A stretch of 61,888 nucleotides of DNA from Lachnoclostridium sp. UBA1308 (GCA_002307215.1 DBTU01000053.1:119166-181053); one strand, 5' to 3'. Shown: positions 36,095 to 45,405, numbered from the stretch's first letter. Notes: generated by a model from the sequence alone, not told the origin. Made by a program: numbers and translations.

Positions 36095-37077
36095 TGTTTC
36101 GTCCTTTCCGGCAATAGGAATGTTAAGATAAGGAGTAACATTCCTGCACCCAAAAAGTATTGATAAAGCTGACGATATTGACTCACTCTGTCCGTCTTAA
36201 TCGTATCAGTTTTTAATGTGGATATATCCTTCGTTAGCTGAGTAATCTCATCACCGGTTACGGTTGATTCATAATAAGCGCCGTTTCCTTCCGATGCCAA
36301 ATTCTTAAGAACCTCCGGCATCAGCTTTGAATTAACATACTGCCCGCTATCATCTTTCATATAATCGGTAACCTGAGTGCCTGATGTATCATAGACCGGA
36401 ATCAGTCCTCCCTTTTCCGTTCCTATACCGATGGTAAATACATGTAGATTTTTCGACTCTGTCTTTTTTAGAGCGTCAACACTTTTGGAATCCTGCTCTT
36501 CCCCATCGCTCAAAATGATAATTACGCTGTCCGCACTGGAAGTCCTCTCAAAGGAATTGGCTGCTAAGTTAATTGCTGTACCGATATTGGTTCCGTTTCC
36601 ACTGATCATATCCGTATCCACAACATCCAGAAACATTTTAGCCAACTGATAGTCATCCGTAAGGGGCATCTGAATATAGGCAGAGGAAGTAAATGGAATA
36701 TATCCCACTCTGTCTCCGTTCAGGCTATTAAGAATAGTTTCTATCACTTTTTTCGCTCTGCTCATCCTATCCGGCTTAATATCTTCCACCAGCATACTTT
36801 TGGAGGTGTCAATCAGAAAATAGATATCTAAGCCTTTTCGTTCAACCTCAGTATACCCCTGTAATACCTGGGGACCCAACAAGGCAAATACAATGAATAG
36901 CAGGCCTGAAAATGTTATTATGATTCGTAAAGTTTTATTTCTAATATCTATGTTTCGTTTTAATAAACTCAATATCTTTTCTTTTTTCTTGAATCCCAGA
37001 ACAAGCAGGACAAGACACAAGATCGGAATCATGATATATATTAAGTTATTTATATTTTTAAACTCAAGATTTCTCAA
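36091..37077 (-). CDS. batB: BatB VWA membrane protein
   Basis: The 328-residue protein starts at TTG (37077) behind GGGAGG. Two N-terminal membrane segments (~11-25, ~48-72), a VWA domain (~85-285) with MIDAS DTSKSM and later DGEEQDS, and a C-terminal membrane segment (~305-325) match BatB. The VWA domain binds a metal-dependent partner, and MoxR-type ATPases are thought to remodel such complexes. It is flanked by batA and batC. Confidence 0.9.
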   Translation of the reverse strand: MRNLEFKNINNLIYIMIPILCLVLLVLGFKKKEKILSLLKRNIDIRNKTLRIIITFSGLLFIVFALLGPQVLQGYTEVERKGLDIYFLIDTSKSMLVEDIKPDRMSRAKKVIETILNSLNGDRVGYIPFTSSAYIQMPLTDDYQLAKMFLDVVDTDMISGNGTNIGTAINLAANSFERTSSADSVIIILSDGEEQDSKSVDALKKTESKNLHVFTIGIGTEKGGLIPVYDTSGTQVTDYMKDDSGQYVNSKLMPEVLKNLASEGNGAYYESTVTGDEITQLTKDISTLKTDTIKTDRVSQYRQLYQYFLGAGMLLLILTFLLPERTKQ

Positions 37078-37099
37078 TCGTTAATCCTCCCTTACCGTT

Positions 37100-38068
37100 T
37101 TATGGTATCCTGACAAAACAATAGCGGTCGAAGAATATTCCCATCAGCAAAAGTATGAGTGCTCCCTTCATCAGTGGGAAAGCCAGTTCCTCATACTGCT
37201 GCCTGTTATCTTTGTTATACTCCGTTTTTTCTAATTGATTAATATCTGCAAATATTCCCGACAAAGCTTTCGCATCTTTCGCACGAAAATATTTACCTCC
37301 CGTCGTATCTGCGATTGATTTGAGCAAGTCCTCATTCAGCCCACCATCCACCTGCTGATACTGTGTTTGACCGAATACTTGTACCGGCATAATCGTCTTA
37401 TCCGTCCCTACGCCAATTGTATATACTTTAATGTTGAGATCCTTGGCCATATCGGCTGCAGTATTCGGATTGATCGTCCCTGCATTGTTATCACCATCTG
37501 TAACCAGAATCATTATTTTGGAAGCCGCATCACTCTTCTTTAGTCGGTTCATCCCCACTGAAAGAGCCATTCCGATTGCCGTCCCGTCTTCATCCACAGA
37601 TTCCGAGGTAACCTTCTGCAACGACTCCGTTAAAATATCATGATCAAGTGTTAAGGGTACTCTGGTATATGCCGTTCCGGCGAATATAATTAAGGACATT
37701 CTGTCACTTGCTCTTTCCTTAATGAAATCAGCCATTGTGCTGCGTGCTACTTCAAGGCGATTCGGCTTGAAATCTACAGAACCCATAGAACCGGAGATAT
37801 CCAGAATCATAGCAATATCAATTCCCTCTTGCTTTATCGGTGCGGCCTTAACAGGCATCTGTGGCCTTGCCCATGCGATATCCAGAAGAATAACGCTAAG
37901 TACAATCAGATATATCCCGACCTTATGCTTCCAGGTCTTTTTCATTCCTGAATTCTTAAGAAGCTGAACACTGGAGAATTTAATAGTCGCTTTTCTTTTC
38001 TTTCTTAGCATTATAAAAAGGATAAAGGGGATTAAAATCAGAAAATACCAATTGGCTAATCGAATCAT
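37100..38068 (-). CDS. batA: BatA VWA membrane protein
   Basis: The 322-residue protein has a short N-terminal aerotolerance-type region with two membrane segments (~5-20, ~53-70), a VWA domain with MIDAS DISGSMGS and TDGDNNAG, and a C-terminal membrane segment (~300-316). It overlaps the preceding gene by 4 bases. It resembles BatB in domain order, and the two are probable products of duplication. Confidence 0.9.
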   Translation of the reverse strand: MIRLANWYFLILIPFILFIMLRKKRKATIKFSSVQLLKNSGMKKTWKHKVGIYLIVLSVILLDIAWARPQMPVKAAPIKQEGIDIAMILDISGSMGSVDFKPNRLEVARSTMADFIKERASDRMSLIIFAGTAYTRVPLTLDHDILTESLQKVTSESVDEDGTAIGMALSVGMNRLKKSDAASKIMILVTDGDNNAGTINPNTAADMAKDLNIKVYTIGVGTDKTIMPVQVFGQTQYQQVDGGLNEDLLKSIADTTGGKYFRAKDAKALSGIFADINQLEKTEYNKDNRQQYEELAFPLMKGALILLLMGIFFDRYCFVRIP

Positions 38069-38853
38069 GCTTCTACCTCTTCCGTCATTTCCAAGCTAGC
38101 TACTATTCCCTTTAGCTCCTCTAATATTGCCTGTTTAAGCTCCATCGATGCCACCGCATTAGTGAATTTATAATAGTCACATTTTTCAAACCAAGTATGT
38201 AATGCTTGGCGATTTGTTTGTAACTTAGGCATCGTACCCAACTCCATTATTATTTCGTCCGAGGTTTTTCCTTTTATTTTACAAGAATAGCTGGATTCCA
38301 TGTATTCTTTTAGGCAAGAATTCATTTGAACCAGACAGCCATCCTCCTTGAGTAATAGAAGATCTGCCTGCTTAAGAAATTGCTGATAAGGAGTTAAGAC
38401 TATCCTTTTCTTTCTTCTCAATCGGAATAGTGTAATTCCACCGGTCACCAAAAATATCACTATTGCCAGATATAGCAGGTACTGCCAGTTTATAGAAAAT
38501 CCGGCTTTTTGCGAATTTTTGGCTCCCTCAAAGACATCCTTACGATCTATCTCCTCCAAGGTTGATTTGACTGTAATCTTCAACTCATCATTACCGAGTT
38601 GTATGGTTGTCGTTCCTGGCTGAAAGCTTCGAACAGTAAGCAAATACCCATCTGCCTCTTCTTTTAAATCAACAATTTCAAAGTCAGAAAACTTATCTCT
38701 GATATCCTTCTCGGTAATATCTTGTGTTGATATTTTTAAATTGATAAGATCCCCAATGTAAATATTTCGCTCTTTGGCATAAACCTTGCCAAACGGTAAC
38801 AGCAGCAGGAAGGAAAATATCATAAGAACTAACAATATCTTTATTTTTCTCAT
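38065..38853 (-). CDS. Bat-operon membrane protein (DUF4381-like position)
   Basis: The 262-residue protein has a signal peptide (~1-25), about 90 extracytoplasmic residues, a membrane segment (~127-145) and a charged cytosolic C-terminal domain (~150-262, HTWFEKCDYYKF near the end). In Bat operons a protein of this topology stands between DUF58 and BatA. The family name is by position and topology, not by a strong motif. It overlaps both neighbours by four bases. Confidence 0.7.
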   Translation of the reverse strand: MRKIKILLVLMIFSFLLLLPFGKVYAKERNIYIGDLINLKISTQDITEKDIRDKFSDFEIVDLKEEADGYLLTVRSFQPGTTTIQLGNDELKITVKSTLEEIDRKDVFEGAKNSQKAGFSINWQYLLYLAIVIFLVTGGITLFRLRRKKRIVLTPYQQFLKQADLLLLKEDGCLVQMNSCLKEYMESSYSCKIKGKTSDEIIMELGTMPKLQTNRQALHTWFEKCDYYKFTNAVASMELKQAILEELKGIVASLEMTEEVEA

Positions 38854-39671
38854 GCACGGCCTCTTTTACGAAAGAATTGTATTAAGGGTTTTACATAATC
38901 TTCATCCGAATGAATCGTAATCAGATTGTTTTTGTAGGGTAACAGCTTTTGATCTGATCGGAAGTTGTTTTTGTGGTTATCTAACACCACGACTTCTCCT
39001 GTTTCCAAGTCCTCAAAGGTAAAGATAGCCCCGGCCGGAATTATTTCTTCGGATCTGTCAATCACACGTATCATAACCAAATCATTACGGCTCAAGGTTA
39101 TCTTCAGTTCCTTATGAAAGCCATCATCCAAAAAATCAGATATTAGGAATACGATACTTCTTTTCTTCTCGATATGATTAAAATATTGCATTGCTTTCGT
39201 CAAGTCTGTTCCTGTGTTCTCGGGTGAAAAGTCAAGGATACTTTCAATTGCGGACAAGACATGCTTCTTACCCGTTTTGGAGGGAATGAATTTTTCTACC
39301 CTATCCGTGAACAGGATAAGACCCACCTTATCGTTGTTTTTACAAGCCGAGAAAGCTAATGTTGCTCCAACTTCGGCAATCAATTCCTTCTTCCTACCAA
39401 AGCTGTTCGACCCCGACATATCAATCAAAAGGAACATATTCAATTCACGTTCTTCACAAAACTGTTTCACATAGGCTTTGTTATGTCGTGCCGTAACATT
39501 CCAGTCGATATTTCTTACATCATCTCCGGGATAATATTGCCTTATATCCTCAAATTCCATGCCTTTTCCTTTAAAGCCGGAACGGTATTCACCGGAAAAT
39601 AATTCCTCTACCACTCTATTTGATTTTATTTCAATTTGCCTGATCTTACTGATCATTTCCTTAGAAAGCAT
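38850..39671 (-). CDS. DUF58-family VWA-like protein
   Basis: The 273-residue protein has the DUF58 signature GKGMEFEDIRQYYPGDDVRNIDWNVTARH followed by a VWA-like domain with MIDAS DMSGSNSFG. It normally follows moxR in operons of this type. It is probably a cytosolic partner or substrate of the MoxR ATPase. SD GGAGG is at the start. Confidence 0.92.
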   Translation of the reverse strand: MLSKEMISKIRQIEIKSNRVVEELFSGEYRSGFKGKGMEFEDIRQYYPGDDVRNIDWNVTARHNKAYVKQFCEERELNMFLLIDMSGSNSFGRKKELIAEVGATLAFSACKNNDKVGLILFTDRVEKFIPSKTGKKHVLSAIESILDFSPENTGTDLTKAMQYFNHIEKKRSIVFLISDFLDDGFHKELKITLSRNDLVMIRVIDRSEEIIPAGAIFTFEDLETGEVVVLDNHKNNFRSDQKLLPYKNNLITIHSDEDYVKPLIQFFRKRGRA

Positions 39672-39712
39672 ATCGCATCCTCCGTAATCCGTATAAATTA
39701 GCTCGTATATGT

Positions 39713-40663
39713 TTACGGCAGATTAACTTTGTCTAAAATATCTTCAATGATTTTCTCAGAGGTGATCTCTTCTGCCTCAGCTTCATAGGTGAGAAGAATT
39801 CTGTGTCTTAAGATATCATAGACCATGGCTTTAATGTCATCCGGTACAACATAATCACGTCCCTTAAGGAAGGCTCTTCCCTTTGCCGCTTTAATCAGAT
39901 TAATGGAGGCACGAGGGGATGCCCCACAAGCAATAAATTCAGAACTTTCCCTGGTTTTTAATACTATATCCAGGATATAGTTCTTTACGTTTTCATCTAT
40001 ATAAATATTTTCAATTTGCTTTCTTAACTCAATAACTTTTTCACCGGTAAGAATCACATCTACCGGATTGGGTGCCTGCTTTACAGAAAAGCGGTCAATA
40101 ATCAGGCTCTCTTCCGAACGGTCAGGATACTGTACCTTTAGTTTCATCATAAAACGATCCTGTTGAGCTTCCGGAAGCGGATAGGTGCCCTGTTGCTCCA
40201 ATGGATTCTGAGTTGCAATTACCAAAAAAGGATGATCCAGCGGATAGGTTGTCTCACCGATGGATACCTGTTGTTCCTGCATTGCTTCCAATAAGGCTGA
40301 CTGTACTTTAGCGGGCGCACGGTTAATCTCATCTGCAAGAATTAGATTACTAAAAACCGGTCCTTTCTTAATAATGAATTCACCCGTCTTCTGATTGTAA
40401 ATCTCCGTACCCAGAATATCCGCCGGCAGAAGATCCGGAGTAAATTGAATTCTTTTGAAATCCACTCCGATAATCTGGGCGATTGTACTCGCCGTCAGTG
40501 ATTTTGCAAGCCCCGGTACTCCTTCGAGTAAAATATGTCCGCCGGTAAAAAGTCCGATTAAAATTCGGTCAATCATATAATCCTGACCAATGATTACTTT
40601 TCCGATTTCTTCTTTCAAGGTTTTTACTATATCGTATTTACTGCGATCGTTACCATCTGTCAT
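39713..40663 (-). CDS. moxR: MoxR-family AAA+ ATPase of the Bat operon
   Basis: The ATG at 40663 follows GGGGGATAG, giving 316 residues. Walker A is GVPGLAKS, Walker B is LILADEINRAPAKVQ, sensor 1 is ATQNPLEQQGTYPLPEAQ and the arginine-rich lid follows. MoxR ATPases form hexamers that mature or remodel complexes with VWA-protein partners. First gene of a seven-gene operon reaching 33493. Confidence 0.94.
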   Translation of the reverse strand: MTDGNDRSKYDIVKTLKEEIGKVIIGQDYMIDRILIGLFTGGHILLEGVPGLAKSLTASTIAQIIGVDFKRIQFTPDLLPADILGTEIYNQKTGEFIIKKGPVFSNLILADEINRAPAKVQSALLEAMQEQQVSIGETTYPLDHPFLVIATQNPLEQQGTYPLPEAQQDRFMMKLKVQYPDRSEESLIIDRFSVKQAPNPVDVILTGEKVIELRKQIENIYIDENVKNYILDIVLKTRESSEFIACGASPRASINLIKAAKGRAFLKGRDYVVPDDIKAMVYDILRHRILLTYEAEAEEITSEKIIEDILDKVNLP

Positions 40664-40830
40664 CTGTCTATCCCCCAAATAATTTAATTTTATTATGTAA
40701 CTATTCAGTCACTTTATTGTGAGCATTTATTTCCCTTAATTGAATATAGAAAGAAAATGTGATTTTTTTGTGTAAACATTGTTAATATTCTATGTTCTGG
40801 TAAAATCCAGGGGAATATTCTGAACAAAAA

Positions 40831-40872
40831 GAGCAAGGGCCTCAAAGTTTAAACCCTTTGAAGCCCTTGTTC
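40831..40872. terminator. Terminator between the gas-vesicle region and the Bat operon
   Basis: GAGCAAGGGCCTCAAAG (40831-40847) pairs with CTTTGAAGCCCTTGTTC (40856-40872), 15 of 17 bases. It separates the 40902-41315 gene from the Bat operon. Confidence 0.75.
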
Positions 40873-40901
40873 TATAATACTTTGTGTTTTACATGAGGGT
40901 A

Positions 40902-41315
40902 CTAATCATCCTCATCTTCGTCCTCATCTGTTAACGGCATAATTATTCTTTGCGTCCCGGATGATATTTGGAGCAGCGGAATATATAGCAGTTTTATGTT
41001 TACGTTACTGTGTTCCTGCATAAATTCTCCCGGATATCGTTGATAATGAACTTTTCTATGGTGCTTTACTTGATTTGATTCCATGCTTCCTGCCTTTGAT
41101 GCTTCCACCTTATTTTTAACCAATTTCTTGGTTATTTCTTCCGCAAACTTTTCAGGAGAACATAAGCTGTTTTTAACTTCATCCATGCTAGTATTTTCAG
41201 AGGCTTCCATAATATTTCTGATAAGTTCATTCTCTATCTGAGCTTTCAGCTCCTTAGAAGCTTCAATCTGAGACATGACCCTATCAACATAATCCAGGAT
41301 GCTTTGATCCGACAT
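40902..41315 (-). CDS. Small protein with HAAS-like N-terminus and acidic tail
   Basis: The 137-residue protein has a helical N-terminal segment (YVDRVMSQIEASKELKAQIENEL and MDEVKNSLCSPEKFAEEIT) resembling the HAAS/DUF1700 signalling domain. A basic middle (KHHRKVHYQRYPGE), a hydrophobic stretch (IKLLYIPLLQISSG) and an acidic end (LTDEDEDEDD) follow. Full-length HAAS proteins usually carry membrane segments, which are missing here, so it may be a reduced form. It lies 161 bases after the last gvp gene on the same strand and may be the distal gene of that operon. Confidence 0.55.
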   Translation of the reverse strand: MSDQSILDYVDRVMSQIEASKELKAQIENELIRNIMEASENTSMDEVKNSLCSPEKFAEEITKKLVKNKVEASKAGSMESNQVKHHRKVHYQRYPGEFMQEHSNVNIKLLYIPLLQISSGTQRIIMPLTDEDEDEDD

Positions 41316-41476
41316 TTCGATTCCCCCTATTATCTATATTAAGACTAAAATCAAAATAGAAAGAAATTTCGGATCTATTATGAAAATATTTAGTCTTTCA
41401 TAATATAATATGTCGAATACCAAAATAATGTGTCTGACCGGTTGTATCTCTGTTTGATTTAGCTATATATAAGATT

Positions 41477-42262
41477 TTATTCACAAAAGCTGAAGGGTGG
41501 CCACGGTCCTGATAGTTCAATCATAAACCCGTTGCTTTCATAATATCCTTTCAGCTCATCTATTTTTGTAGCAAATTGTTCCTGCTTATCGATATCAACC
41601 AAAAAAGCACAGTTTAAAATCATCGGAGTTGATATCTCTGTAATTTCTTTCGCTAGAATTTTGTTTGATCTCATTTCAGCGGCAAAACTTTTTAGATTCT
41701 CAGCGAATTCATTTGCCAAATCACAAATTCTGCTTTGTATCTTATCCTCCAGCTCCCCATCAAATTTCTTTTTCAAGAAAAATGCTGCTCCTTTGGGTTT
41801 TCCTACTAAACTTTTTTCAAAATTAACAATTTCATCTCCCATTACTTTTTCTTTATATTTTTTTTCATCACAATACATTTTAACGCTAAGTTCTTCTCTC
41901 TTATTGATCTTTTCAAAATTATGTACAAACAGTTCATAGTTTTCCGTAATAATATTTTTAACCCGTTCTTCCGCAGTAAATATCGTTAAAAACTTCATTG
42001 GAATCATGCTTGATAATGAATTGATTTTTAAAATTATATCCATAAACATCACTGCTTTGGCTTTCAACCACTCAATATCTTCTCCTTTTTCGGCCATGGC
42101 CTCTTCTCCGTATTGCGCCAAGTCAACATTGCCTACGATAGCAAAAAGTCCGGAATTTTCAATACTATATAGCTTACCTAATCCATCCATTCCATGAATG
42201 AGAAATATATCATTATTTAATTCGTTCGTTATACAGAAAAGTAGTATACCGTCATTTTCCAC
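41477..42262 (-). CDS. gvpL: Gas vesicle protein GvpF/GvpL (copy 1)
   Basis: The 261-residue protein starts at GTG behind AGAGAGG. It has the bipartite GvpF/L layout, and the C-terminal signature LSGPWPPFSF is present. GvpF/L proteins bind GvpA and are needed for assembly; all sequenced copies retain the GPWPP motif near the end. This is the most divergent of the three copies in the locus (N-terminus begins LLFCITNELNND rather than YIYC). Confidence 0.9.
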   Translation of the reverse strand: MENDGILLFCITNELNNDIFLIHGMDGLGKLYSIENSGLFAIVGNVDLAQYGEEAMAEKGEDIEWLKAKAVMFMDIILKINSLSSMIPMKFLTIFTAEERVKNIITENYELFVHNFEKINKREELSVKMYCDEKKYKEKVMGDEIVNFEKSLVGKPKGAAFFLKKKFDGELEDKIQSRICDLANEFAENLKSFAAEMRSNKILAKEITEISTPMILNCAFLVDIDKQEQFATKIDELKGYYESNGFMIELSGPWPPFSFCE

Positions 42263-42279
42263 AATATCAGCCTCTCTCT

Positions 42280-42624
42280 TTATAGTTTTTCTTCTAATTT
42301 ACTAAGTCTCTCCATTAGTAATTTATTTTGTTCCAGAAGCATTCTTGTATGTACTTCTTCCTCTTTTTGCTGTGCATCTTTTAGTTCCTTTTCAGCCTTC
42401 GCTTTACTGGACAAATTCGGATCTGATTCCCACCAGTCTATTCCCATTTCCTTCGCTTTATCAATAGAAGCAACAACCAATCTTATTTTTATTGTAAGGA
42501 GCTCAACGTCCGCTAAAGCAATACTGATATCTCCGGCAATAACTACTCCTTTATCAAGAATTTTTTCTAAGATTTCTCCCAGACTTGAGCCTGAAGTAGA
42601 CTGGTTTAAAGAGCTTGATCCCAT
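42280..42624 (-). CDS. gvpJ: Gas vesicle protein GvpJ
   Basis: The 114-residue protein belongs to the GvpA/J/M family: LGEILEKILDKGVVIAGDIS and ADVELLTIKIRLVVASIDKAKE. The following IDWWESDPNLS, a hallmark of Bacillus-type GvpJ, and a C-terminal coiled coil (~80-114) separate it from GvpA. It is a minor component involved in nucleation or early assembly. SD TAGGAGG. Confidence 0.92.
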   Translation of the reverse strand: MGSSSLNQSTSGSSLGEILEKILDKGVVIAGDISIALADVELLTIKIRLVVASIDKAKEMGIDWWESDPNLSSKAKAEKELKDAQQKEEEVHTRMLLEQNKLLMERLSKLEEKL

Positions 42625-42651
42625 AATATACCTCCTATACCGATTGATAAA

Positions 42652-42996
42652 TTACATTAAGTCCCCTAATGGACCAAGATTTAAATTCAAATCCTCTTCC
42701 GTTAAATCGAACGCATCTCTTAGTTCTATCATCTTCAGTTCCAGATTCATAAATGCTTCGCCCAGTTTTTCTATGTCTGTATCATCCACTGTACCATTTT
42801 CAATTCGTCTCATAGCTTGATTTTCCATTAGTCTTCTTAACAGTTCAATTAATGTTAATACTAACTTTGCTAATCCCTGCTGAACTCCCTCAGGATCGGC
42901 ATTCAGTCTGTTCTTGAAGCTGTCATTTAATGAATTAATATCCTCTGTGAAATCTCCGGTATTATCTATATTGTCTAAATCTTTTATATCACTCAT
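42652..42996 (-). CDS. gvpK: Gas vesicle protein GvpK
   Basis: The ATG at 42996, with AAGGTG upstream, gives 114 residues. The GvpK core RLNADPEGVQQGLAKLVLTL, ELLRRLMENQAMRRIENG and DIEKLGEAFMNLE is clear, with the usual ENG turn. GvpK is an essential minor protein in most gas-vesicle systems. It overlaps the preceding gvpF/L stop by 8 bases. Confidence 0.93.
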   Translation of the reverse strand: MSDIKDLDNIDNTGDFTEDINSLNDSFKNRLNADPEGVQQGLAKLVLTLIELLRRLMENQAMRRIENGTVDDTDIEKLGEAFMNLELKMIELRDAFDLTEEDLNLNLGPLGDLM

Positions 42997-43711
42997 TCTC
43001 TTCACCTTCTCGGACTATATTAACAAAATGATATGCCGGCCATGGACCGCTGTACAAGATCTTATATGCCGGATTATTTTTCTGCATCTCTTCGACCGCA
43101 AGATCAAAACACTCTTTTTTATCTTTGAGCACTAAATAGGAGGCGTTAAAGATTAAATTATTTTTTAGTGGCTTTGTATAACAGCTGTCGGCAGCAATTT
43201 CGACTAATACTTTATGGCTCGTTTCTATCGGTAATAATATTTCATTGATTTGCTTTTGCCTATTACAATATCTTTCATATCGCTTCAACATATAGTCCTT
43301 TGGGATCTTCAATAATTCCTTGTCCTTTTTATCTTCCTCCTCAAAATCGATTTTATAAAACGCTTTAATACCCAGCTCGACTTTTCCTGCAACATCCTCA
43401 AGGTTTTGAATAAACTGATCATAATATTTTTGAAGCATTTCTATTACGCTTTCCTTTGATTTACAAATTGTCGAAAAACACATAGGCAGCACACCGGTAT
43501 TCTTCATCAACTCAGAAATCACCTTTTCATGACACTGAAGATTATCATAACTGGTCTCAAAATAGGTTAAAGCTGTTCTACTTACATAGGCTGCGAGGTC
43601 CTTATATACCACCTTAAAAATTATTTGATGGTTATGACCTATGACCTCCTCCTCGATATCAAATGCGTTTAATGCAATACAATAAATATAATAATTATTT
43701 TCGTCCATCAT
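42989..43711 (-). CDS. gvpL: Gas vesicle protein GvpF/GvpL (copy 2)
   Basis: The 240-residue protein starts YYIYCIALNAF and ends SGPWPAYHFVNIV, a variant of the GPWPPYNFV signature. The C-terminal halves of all three copies align in length and motif. It overlaps gvpS upstream by 17 bases and gvpK downstream, so translation is probably coupled. Confidence 0.92.
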   Translation of the reverse strand: MMDENNYYIYCIALNAFDIEEEVIGHNHQIIFKVVYKDLAAYVSRTALTYFETSYDNLQCHEKVISELMKNTGVLPMCFSTICKSKESVIEMLQKYYDQFIQNLEDVAGKVELGIKAFYKIDFEEEDKKDKELLKIPKDYMLKRYERYCNRQKQINEILLPIETSHKVLVEIAADSCYTKPLKNNLIFNASYLVLKDKKECFDLAVEEMQKNNPAYKILYSGPWPAYHFVNIVREGEENE

Positions 43712-43901
43712 TTTTATTAACCTTCCTATCTCCTCTGATGGTATCGACAGATCCGATAACCAATCTAAGCCCTAAATAGATGAGATCAATGTCAGCAATT
43801 GAAATCATTAAGTCACCATGTATAACAATTCCCTTGTCTAAAAGTCTGTCAAGGAGTTCAAGAAGAGTCATTTCTTTTTGTTCTTCGGATAAATTGCTCA
43901 T
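43695..43901 (-). CDS. gvpS: Gas vesicle protein GvpS
   Basis: The 68-residue protein is of the GvpA/J/S type: LLELLDRLLDKGIVIHGDLM, SIADIDLIYLGLRLVIGSVDT. IYLGLRL matches GvpS of bacilli rather than GvpA or GvpJ. GvpS may shape the vesicle tip or bind GvpL. GGAGG lies upstream of the ATG. Confidence 0.88.
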   Translation of the reverse strand: MSNLSEEQKEMTLLELLDRLLDKGIVIHGDLMISIADIDLIYLGLRLVIGSVDTIRGDRKVNKNDGRK

Positions 43902-43972
43902 CTGGGCCCCGTTCCTCCGCTACCTATATTTTCACTAAACCATAAGACGTTTTGTAGCGGTAAATCGTCTTA

Positions 43973-44188
43973 TCATCCATTATCTTTTTTGTAATTTCGT
44001 ACTTCTTTGAGCTGTGCCAGTATTATAGCTTCCTCCTCATCATATTCGTCTTCTGTAATTTCACCGCTTATCAATTTTGAATACAATTCCTCTAATGCTT
44101 CCATATATTTAGTTTCATCCAACCATTCTTTTATTCCTTCATCATATATGAGTTCGAATATATTGAATGCTGATTTAATTAGACCCAT
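43973..44188 (-). CDS. gvpG: Gas vesicle protein GvpG
   Basis: The 71-residue helical acidic protein fits GvpG by size, position before gvpS/gvpL and residues (LYSKLISGEITEDEYDEEEAIILAQL). GvpG is an accessory assembly protein. Sequence conservation in this family is low, so the name rests partly on gene order. Confidence 0.8.
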   Translation of the reverse strand: MGLIKSAFNIFELIYDEGIKEWLDETKYMEALEELYSKLISGEITEDEYDEEEAIILAQLKEVRNYKKDNG

Positions 44189-44212
44189 TTCATCACTTTC
44201 CTTTTTGTTTTA

Positions 44213-44722
44213 TCACTTTTCCTCTGCCCTCTTACAAATCATCAATGAATAAATGGAATTATTAAAATTCTCCTTGATTGAATCTCTTTCCGGAATGAAA
44301 TCCAGCTCTACCTTTTTCGAGTAGCAAATATCCTTCTTTGTAGCTGTGATAGTTATCGTATTCCTATCCAAATAAAATTCAATATCTTCCCTTTTAACAC
44401 CGGGTAGCTCTGAAACTACAGTTATCTTATCCTCCTCCTCAAAAACATCGGTAACCGGTACTACTATTTTCGGACCGTTTTCTTTTCTGTTTGTTGTATC
44501 ATCAAACCTAATATTACTGAAGCCGTCCAACTTATCAGGCGCAAGCTTTATATTTATTCCATATTTTCCTGTGATCTTTCTTTGATTATCCGGTTTGATA
44601 TCTCCGTTAATATGTACTTCCTCTTTATCTTTTTCCACCATATCAGCAACAACGTTAATAAGTTTATCTATCCCTGTAAACATTGAAAAGAAGCCGCCCC
44701 GATCCTCATCATTATTTTTCAT
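44213..44722 (-). CDS. Hsp20-type chaperone (GvpH-like)
   Basis: An ATG at 44722 after AAGGAGTGGA gives 169 residues. The C-terminal half is an alpha-crystallin domain (VTDVFEEEDKITVVSELPGVKREDIEFYLDRNTITITATK); the N-terminus is a variable acidic region. Hsp20 proteins named GvpH accompany many gas-vesicle loci and keep GvpA from aggregating. It is the first gene of the gvpG-gvpS-gvpL-gvpK-gvpJ-gvpL run. Confidence 0.85.
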   Translation of the reverse strand: MKNNDEDRGGFFSMFTGIDKLINVVADMVEKDKEEVHINGDIKPDNQRKITGKYGINIKLAPDKLDGFSNIRFDDTTNRKENGPKIVVPVTDVFEEEDKITVVSELPGVKREDIEFYLDRNTITITATKKDICYSKKVELDFIPERDSIKENFNNSIYSLMICKRAEEK

Positions 44723-44958
44723 CTTTGTCCACTCCTTAATTCCATAGCCAATGTAAGATTTTTCGCAAAACAATCTCGATTTGTGCATTTACTAAAAACT
44801 ATATTTACACATTATATTCGGTACATACTAAGTTATGTGGCAATCCTTGAAAACTTTTCGGAACCTTTTATTGTTAAAATTCTTTGCACAAATTAGCAAC
44901 GACCGCAATATAATGTATAAAATCTCATCAACTTATTATTGCGCTATGAGGAGGTAAT
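44723..44958. promoter_or_regulatory. Divergent promoter region in the gas-vesicle locus
   Basis: Two similar A/T-rich blocks face outward. On the plus strand, ACCGCAATATAATGTATAAA precedes the proline-rich gene. On the minus strand, ACCGAATATAATGTGTAAA precedes the Hsp20 gene. Both contain TATAAT. The similarity suggests both genes share the same transcription signal. Confidence 0.5.
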
Positions 44959-45405
44959 ATGGACAGTTATCACTATTCAAAAAAAACATCTTATCATTAC
45001 AATCCAAATGAACAGCCCGCTCAAAACGAAAAGGGCATTAACGATTCTGTATATTCCAGAGTCCCCAGCATACCGACTTTTTCTATGAAACCTGTAATAT
45101 TACAGAAAACTAAAATACCACCTCCGTTTGCCTACCCCAAACATACAGAGACCTCTTTCTCACAGCCTTTTTCTTCCAGTCTTAAGGCTCCGCAAAATTT
45201 AAATTATAAAGACTCACCTTCACTTGCAGATGTGAAAAATGATATTCAAAAACTCCCTCCCAAAAAAGCAATTCACCCAACGGTAAATCCACCAAAAGTT
45301 GATTCTCCAAAAATAGCTTCTCCAAAAACCAATCCCACAAAAGCTGTACACAGGGATCAATGGTGGATGGAATATGATGAATATTTGGGGCGATACCTAA
45401 AATAA
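44959..45405 (+). CDS. Proline-rich orphan protein in the gas-vesicle locus
   Basis: The 148-residue protein starts at ATG behind GAGGAGG. It is rich in Pro, Lys, Ser and Thr, with PPPFAYPKHTETS and PKVDSPKIASPKTNP, and lacks predicted secondary structure, so it is probably disordered. The only hydrophobic anchor is the C-terminal QWWMEYDEYLGRYL. No known gas-vesicle family matches. It is the only plus-strand gene between gvp genes apart from the TIR/DUF4231 pair. A surface-binding role like GvpC is conceivable but unsupported by sequence. Signal peptide absent. Confidence 0.7.
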   Translation: MDSYHYSKKTSYHYNPNEQPAQNEKGINDSVYSRVPSIPTFSMKPVILQKTKIPPPFAYPKHTETSFSQPFSSSLKAPQNLNYKDSPSLADVKNDIQKLPPKKAIHPTVNPPKVDSPKIASPKTNPTKAVHRDQWWMEYDEYLGRYLK

